A stretch of 26,472 bases of DNA from a virus. A model generated the notes under the pieces. The model was given only the letters and a program-made list of their open reading frames with translations. It was not told where the DNA came from and ran no database searches. Positions 24,126-26,472 of this stretch are shown in pieces. How positions within the stretch are numbered: the stretch's first letter is position 1; every line of letters begins with the position of its first letter. The stretch lies in the IMG/VR virus record IMGVR_UViG_3300032242_000212, positions 1-26,472 of that record; one strand, 5' to 3'. A program made the translations under genes and the position numbers.

Positions 24126-24637
24126 TTGCCAAACGCCCGACCACCGAAATGAAACGCGATTATTGAAGCAAACAAGGCTTGTGTGTTGGAATCCCAAAGG
24201 CGTTCAGCCAAGGCGGGAAAGGCCACGCCGTTGTTCCAACCGTAAACAAACATGCCGACATCTACAAAGCATAGCAGAAAAAAGAATCCTAGCGTGATAA
24301 AGCTACGGACACCGGCACGAAGGTTTTTCATCCATTGGCTTGTGCCTTCGTTAAGGCTTTCGTCATGCTGATAGATGGCGTTCATCTCAGCGACCTGGGC
24401 GTTGACCAGATTCTCGGTAGCCTTGGCGGTGGTTTCCATCTCTAGCTGCTGAGTATGTATCTGCTCTACCCTTTCTTGCGCTTCAAAGCCTGCCTTGCGT
24501 AGTTCAAGCTCTCGCTCAATCTGCATCTGCGCTAACGCTAGTTCGTGCTTCTTGTCTTGCCGGTCTTGGAAAAAGTCCAGCAGCTTGGGTAGGCCACCCA
24601 TCAGGAAAGAGATCAAGGTAGAAAGAATAGTCAGCAT
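24122..24637 (-). CDS. Holin-like three-span membrane protein
   Basis: Predicted inner-membrane protein that would release the lysozyme. A hydrophobic N-terminus (1-20, MLTILSTLISFLMGGLPKLL) precedes a long charged coiled helix (about 25-100). Two hydrophobic segments follow, at about 112-133 (ITLGFFFLLCFVDVGMFVYG) and 153-166 (ALFASIIAFHFGGRAF). The C-terminal half (SQWMKNLRAGVRSF to the FGGRAFGK end) recalls the three-span holin family of gene transfer agents and phages. It ends with an ATGA overlap into the lysozyme gene, supporting a lysis cassette. The extended central coiled coil is longer than in simple holins. The start was not preceded by an obviously strong ribosome site. Confidence 0.72.
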   Translation of the reverse strand: MLTILSTLISFLMGGLPKLLDFFQDRQDKKHELALAQMQIERELELRKAGFEAQERVEQIHTQQLEMETTAKATENLVNAQVAEMNAIYQHDESLNEGTSQWMKNLRAGVRSFITLGFFFLLCFVDVGMFVYGWNNGVAFPALAERLWDSNTQALFASIIAFHFGGRAFGK

Positions 24638-25108
24638 TTATTTCCCCATCAAAAGTGTTAACCACCAAAAGCATAAACCTAGTAAAAGAAGCACCAGCGC
24701 CCCGCCCATCAGCCAGGTTAAAAACTCGTCCATTTCCTCTTTCTTGGCCTTGGCGTTTTTCTCGTCCAGTATTTCCTGCGTCTTGCGGTCTTGGATAATC
24801 CTGTTGCGCTCAATCAGTAGCTGCTGCCAGAGGTCTGCGTTACCCGACATGACAAAATAATTGTTCAACTCCCGCTCGGCATCTGCAAGCTGTTTGGCGT
24901 GCATGACGATCTCAAAAGCCTGCGCCGTATCGGACTTGGCAAAGCTGCTCTTGGGTGAGGACGCAGCTTTCTGTACCACATCCTTGGCCTCGAAGAACTT
25001 CATCAGGTCGCCAGATACGGCCTGTATATCCTTACCCAGTGCGATAGCGGCCTTGACCCCTTTAACGGCGGCTTGGGCGGCAGCAAAGGCGGTGACAGGA
25101 TCAATCAT
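24638..25108 (-). CDS. C-tail-anchored phage membrane protein, 156 aa
   Basis: Conserved-looking protein of the lysis region. It has an Ala/Lys-rich amphipathic N-terminus (AFAAAQAAVKGVKAAIALGK), a charged helical middle with coiled-coil character, and one strong membrane span near the C-terminus (about 130-154, LMGGALVLLLLGLCFWWLTL). This is a tail-anchored topology with most of the protein outside the bilayer. It directly abuts the holin-like gene with no spacer. A role as antiholin, membrane organiser or inner-membrane spanin partner is possible, but no lipobox-bearing partner was seen. Its start overlaps the candidate 35-codon gene upstream as ATGA. Confidence 0.65.
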   Translation of the reverse strand: MIDPVTAFAAAQAAVKGVKAAIALGKDIQAVSGDLMKFFEAKDVVQKAASSPKSSFAKSDTAQAFEIVMHAKQLADAERELNNYFVMSGNADLWQQLLIERNRIIQDRKTQEILDEKNAKAKKEEMDEFLTWLMGGALVLLLLGLCFWWLTLLMGK

Positions 25109-25212
25109 TTATCCACCTTCTCCCACTTTAAACAGTACACCCTACGGTCGTATACGTCGCCTGTCCAATACCATTTCACGCATACGTACTTTACGGGCGC
25201 ATCAAATACCAA
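25105..25212 (-). CDS. Possible very small protein, 35 aa, TTG start
   Basis: Candidate gene too short for usual gene-length cut-offs. The reading (LVFDAPVKYVCVKWYWTGD, ending YDRRVYCLKWEKVDK) is Tyr/Trp/Lys-rich with two cysteines in similar settings (VCVKW and YCLKW), which looks constrained rather than random. The stop overlaps the next ATG as ATGA. I placed the start at TTG 25212, which overlaps the preceding gene by 11 bp. A longer reading from ATG 25290 would overlap that gene by 89 bp. Only a weak AAAAAG ribosome site is seen. Function unknown. Confidence 0.42.
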   Translation of the reverse strand: MVFDAPVKYVCVKWYWTGDVYDRRVYCLKWEKVDK

Positions 25213-25399
25213 AAATCTTTTTGACAAACTCAGCAGCAACACCGGGGCCAAGAAGTACAGCAGCAATGACCGCATATAGTAGGTACTCAATTTTGGTCAT
25301 GCGGATGCTGCCGCTATCCAGCGACTTAGATATGCTGTTGTACCGCTCGGCGCAGACAGCCTCATGCACGGCTAGTTTGGTGTCCACCGAATCAACCAT
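25202..25399 (-). CDS. Small single-span membrane protein, XhlA/holin-like, 65 aa
   Basis: Small protein with a helical N-terminal half (KLAVHEAVCAERYNSISKSL) and one membrane span near the C-terminus (about 37-57, KIEYLLYAVIAAVLLGPGVA) ending in FVKKIFGI. This topology resembles haemolysin XhlA-type accessory lysis proteins, so it is a second candidate for membrane permeabilisation. I chose ATG 25399 because GAGGTG lies 5 bases upstream. An in-frame ATG at 25450 falls inside the preceding gene. It overlaps that gene by 8 bp. Confidence 0.68.
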   Translation of the reverse strand: MVDSVDTKLAVHEAVCAERYNSISKSLDSGSIRMTKIEYLLYAVIAAVLLGPGVAAEFVKKIFGI

Positions 25400-25541
25400 T
25401 TTGCACCTCTGATGGCTGCTCCTGTTTGGCTTCCTTTTGGATGGCATCAATTAATTGGAACACCTCTTGGTACGGCTTTGACCCAAGGTAGGCAAGCATT
25501 GCGTTGACCAGATTTACGGACAGGGATAACTTGTCGTTCAT
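25392..25541 (-). CDS. Small conserved-looking phage protein, 49 aa
   Basis: Short gene, missed by usual length cut-offs. The product starts MNDKLSLSVNLVNAMLAYLG and continues SKPYQEVFQLIDAIQKEAKQ with an acidic/Asn tail, forming two amphipathic helices with a Gly-Ser-Lys-Pro turn. Its ATG at 25541 overlaps the tail-fibre stop as ATGA, and GGAAGC lies upstream. Its stop overlaps the next gene. I believe similar short proteins occur at this position in related phages, but the role is unknown. Confidence 0.68.
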   Translation of the reverse strand: MNDKLSLSVNLVNAMLAYLGSKPYQEVFQLIDAIQKEAKQEQPSEVQNG

Positions 25542-26383
25542 TTTGCTTCCAGCGCCGCAATGCGGTCAGTTAGTTGCGTGATTAGGGCTTGCTGCTCTTG
25601 AATGGCTTTAGTTAGTAATGCTGTAATTTGCGCGTATGCAACTGAATCTGGCAAACCTTCTGCGTCATATTCAACAAATTCTTTTAAGCCTAAAGTATCA
25701 ATTTCTTCTGCAATAAAACCAGCGTAAACCCTATCTTTTTTATCGCCATCTTTAGGGTTAAAACTTACCGCACGAAGATTCATAACATCTTGTAAGCCTT
25801 TGGTGTAGCTCACTACATTTGTTTTGTATCGCAAAGAAGATGTTGAACGATAAAAAACGCCTGTTGAGGCTTCCCAATAAGCAGACGCTGCATTGGCAGC
25901 AGTTCTATTGGATGGGTTTAACCACAATCCTCCGGCGTAAATATCTTTTGTACTTGTTGGAGGGGTTGAAGTAGCTGTTTGCCCAACCAGCAAGTTACCG
26001 CTGGAGTCTATACGGGCGCGTTCTGTACCGCTAGTTGCAAATTGAACAGTTGCTCCATCTACTACAAAATCTTTGTACGCATTTTGGGCTAGATTCAATC
26101 CAACGACTCGCGCACCTGTACCCGCAGAAGTTTTCCCAATACCTACAACAAAGTCAGTATCAGTCTTAACAACTAGTGGCACTAAAGGCGAACTCGTCCC
26201 TATCCCCACGTTCTGGCTTGCGTCCACAGTCATTGCCAACGTGCCATTGGTAGAAATACCAACGCTAGTAGACGTAGGGAAATAAACGCCCGTGTTGCTA
26301 GATGTCGTGTTGGATTCGGCAGGGGCTGCTGCGCTGCCAAGTACGTTTTGGATTCCGGCGGTTCCGGAGATAACGACGGTCAT
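25538..26383 (-). CDS. Tail fibre protein with C-terminal S74-type self-cleaving chaperone
   Basis: Short tail fibre, 281 aa. The N-terminal two thirds is Thr/Ser/Gly-rich beta-helix sequence with repeats of the form VGIGTSSP, GIGKTSAG and ARIDSSGNLLVG. The C-terminal 100 residues form an intramolecular chaperone of the peptidase S74 type, which trimerises the fibre and then cuts itself off. The catalytic Ser-x4-Lys lies in TSSLRYK, with Ser182 and Lys187. The usual Asp after the serine is replaced by Ser183. AGFIAEE (221-227) and a terminal coiled coil (LLTKAIQEQQALITQLTDRI) follow. GAGGAA precedes ATG 26383. It is short for a receptor-binding fibre, so it may attach to a larger upstream adaptor. 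Confidence 0.85.
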   Translation of the reverse strand: MTVVISGTAGIQNVLGSAAAPAESNTTSSNTGVYFPTSTSVGISTNGTLAMTVDASQNVGIGTSSPLVPLVVKTDTDFVVGIGKTSAGTGARVVGLNLAQNAYKDFVVDGATVQFATSGTERARIDSSGNLLVGQTATSTPPTSTKDIYAGGLWLNPSNRTAANAASAYWEASTGVFYRSTSSLRYKTNVVSYTKGLQDVMNLRAVSFNPKDGDKKDRVYAGFIAEEIDTLGLKEFVEYDAEGLPDSVAYAQITALLTKAIQEQQALITQLTDRIAALEAK

Positions 26384-26386
26384 GAT

Positions 26387-26472
26387 TTATTCCTCTGCGG
26401 GGAGTGGTTGATTTCCGGCCTCAAGCCAAGCTAGGTAGGCTACGTAATCGGTGTTGGCGGGGTCAGGCGGAA
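26387..26472 (-). CDS. 3' end of an upstream tail-related gene (partial)
   Basis: The last 28 codons run into the window edge and read PPDPANTDYVAYLAWLEAGN, ending QPLPAEE then TAA. This Tyr-x-Ala-Tyr-Leu-Ala-Trp pattern is common at the C-terminus of small phage tail proteins encoded next to tail fibres (from memory). The stop lies 3 bases before the tail-fibre ATG, and the AGAGGAA just before the stop also serves as the fibre's ribosome site. Confidence 0.55.
   Translation of the reverse strand, partial: PPDPANTDYVAYLAWLEAGNQPLPAEE

Noticed and set aside
24126-24197. N-terminal extension of the lysozyme (possible signal or SAR segment)
   Set aside because: The 24 extra residues (MGFQHTSLVCFNN...) are not hydrophobic enough for export and overlap the holin-like gene. 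ATG 24125 fits the ATGA coupling and the GH24 N-terminus.
24861-25412. 183-codon + strand frame across the lysis genes
   Set aside because: It is opposite several coupled - strand genes with membrane segments and ribosome sites and has no plausible family features of its own.

Overview
The window reads as part of the genome of a tailed, probably short-tailed (podovirus-like) double-stranded DNA phage, most likely an environmental lineage infecting a Gram-negative bacterium. The evidence is the near absence of non-coding DNA (largest gap 35 bp), ATGA or TAATG start/stop overlaps between most neighbours, a RecB/Cas4-like exonuclease with an Erf annealase, a P22 gp10-like tail protein, a lysozyme/holin cluster, a tail fibre ending in an S74-type self-cleaving chaperone, and a 3550-residue multi-enzyme protein. 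The host cannot be fixed from the sequence, although the cell-wall enzymes fit a Gram-negative one. No tRNA, CRISPR array, IS element, integrase, attachment site or convincing promoter was seen.

Left arm (1-4733, + strand): a tightly coupled operon of about a dozen small genes. It holds a four-cysteine PD-(D/E)XK nuclease, an Erf single-strand annealing protein, several small unrecognised or coiled-coil proteins, a ribbon-helix-helix-like protein, a PAPS-reductase-fold protein with extra cysteines, and a DUF1364-like HNH nuclease. This looks like the end of a recombination/early operon.

Right arm (4717-26472, - strand, transcribed right to left): the end of a tail-related gene (partial), the tail fibre, two very short genes of about 50 and 65 codons, a possible 35-codon gene, a tail-anchored membrane protein, a holin-like protein, lysozyme, the gp10-like tail protein, a small distal protein, three consecutive Gly/Ala/Gln-rich late proteins, and finally the 10.65-kb giant gene. 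The two arms converge and overlap by 17 bp at 4717-4733, with no room for a separate terminator.

How the genes may work together (inference): the last four late genes (21109 down to 4717) look like the ejection/internal-virion module. The giant protein carries, in order, a Gly/Ala membrane-like stretch, a cytosine-methyltransferase-like domain, a GNAT-like domain, an L,D-transpeptidase, an HEXXH zincin and a long helical C-terminus. It matches the polyvalent-protein idea: protective enzymes packaged in the particle and delivered with the DNA. A short Gly-Ile-Ala-x-Leu-type motif recurs in all four of these proteins and is the main unexplained pattern in the window.
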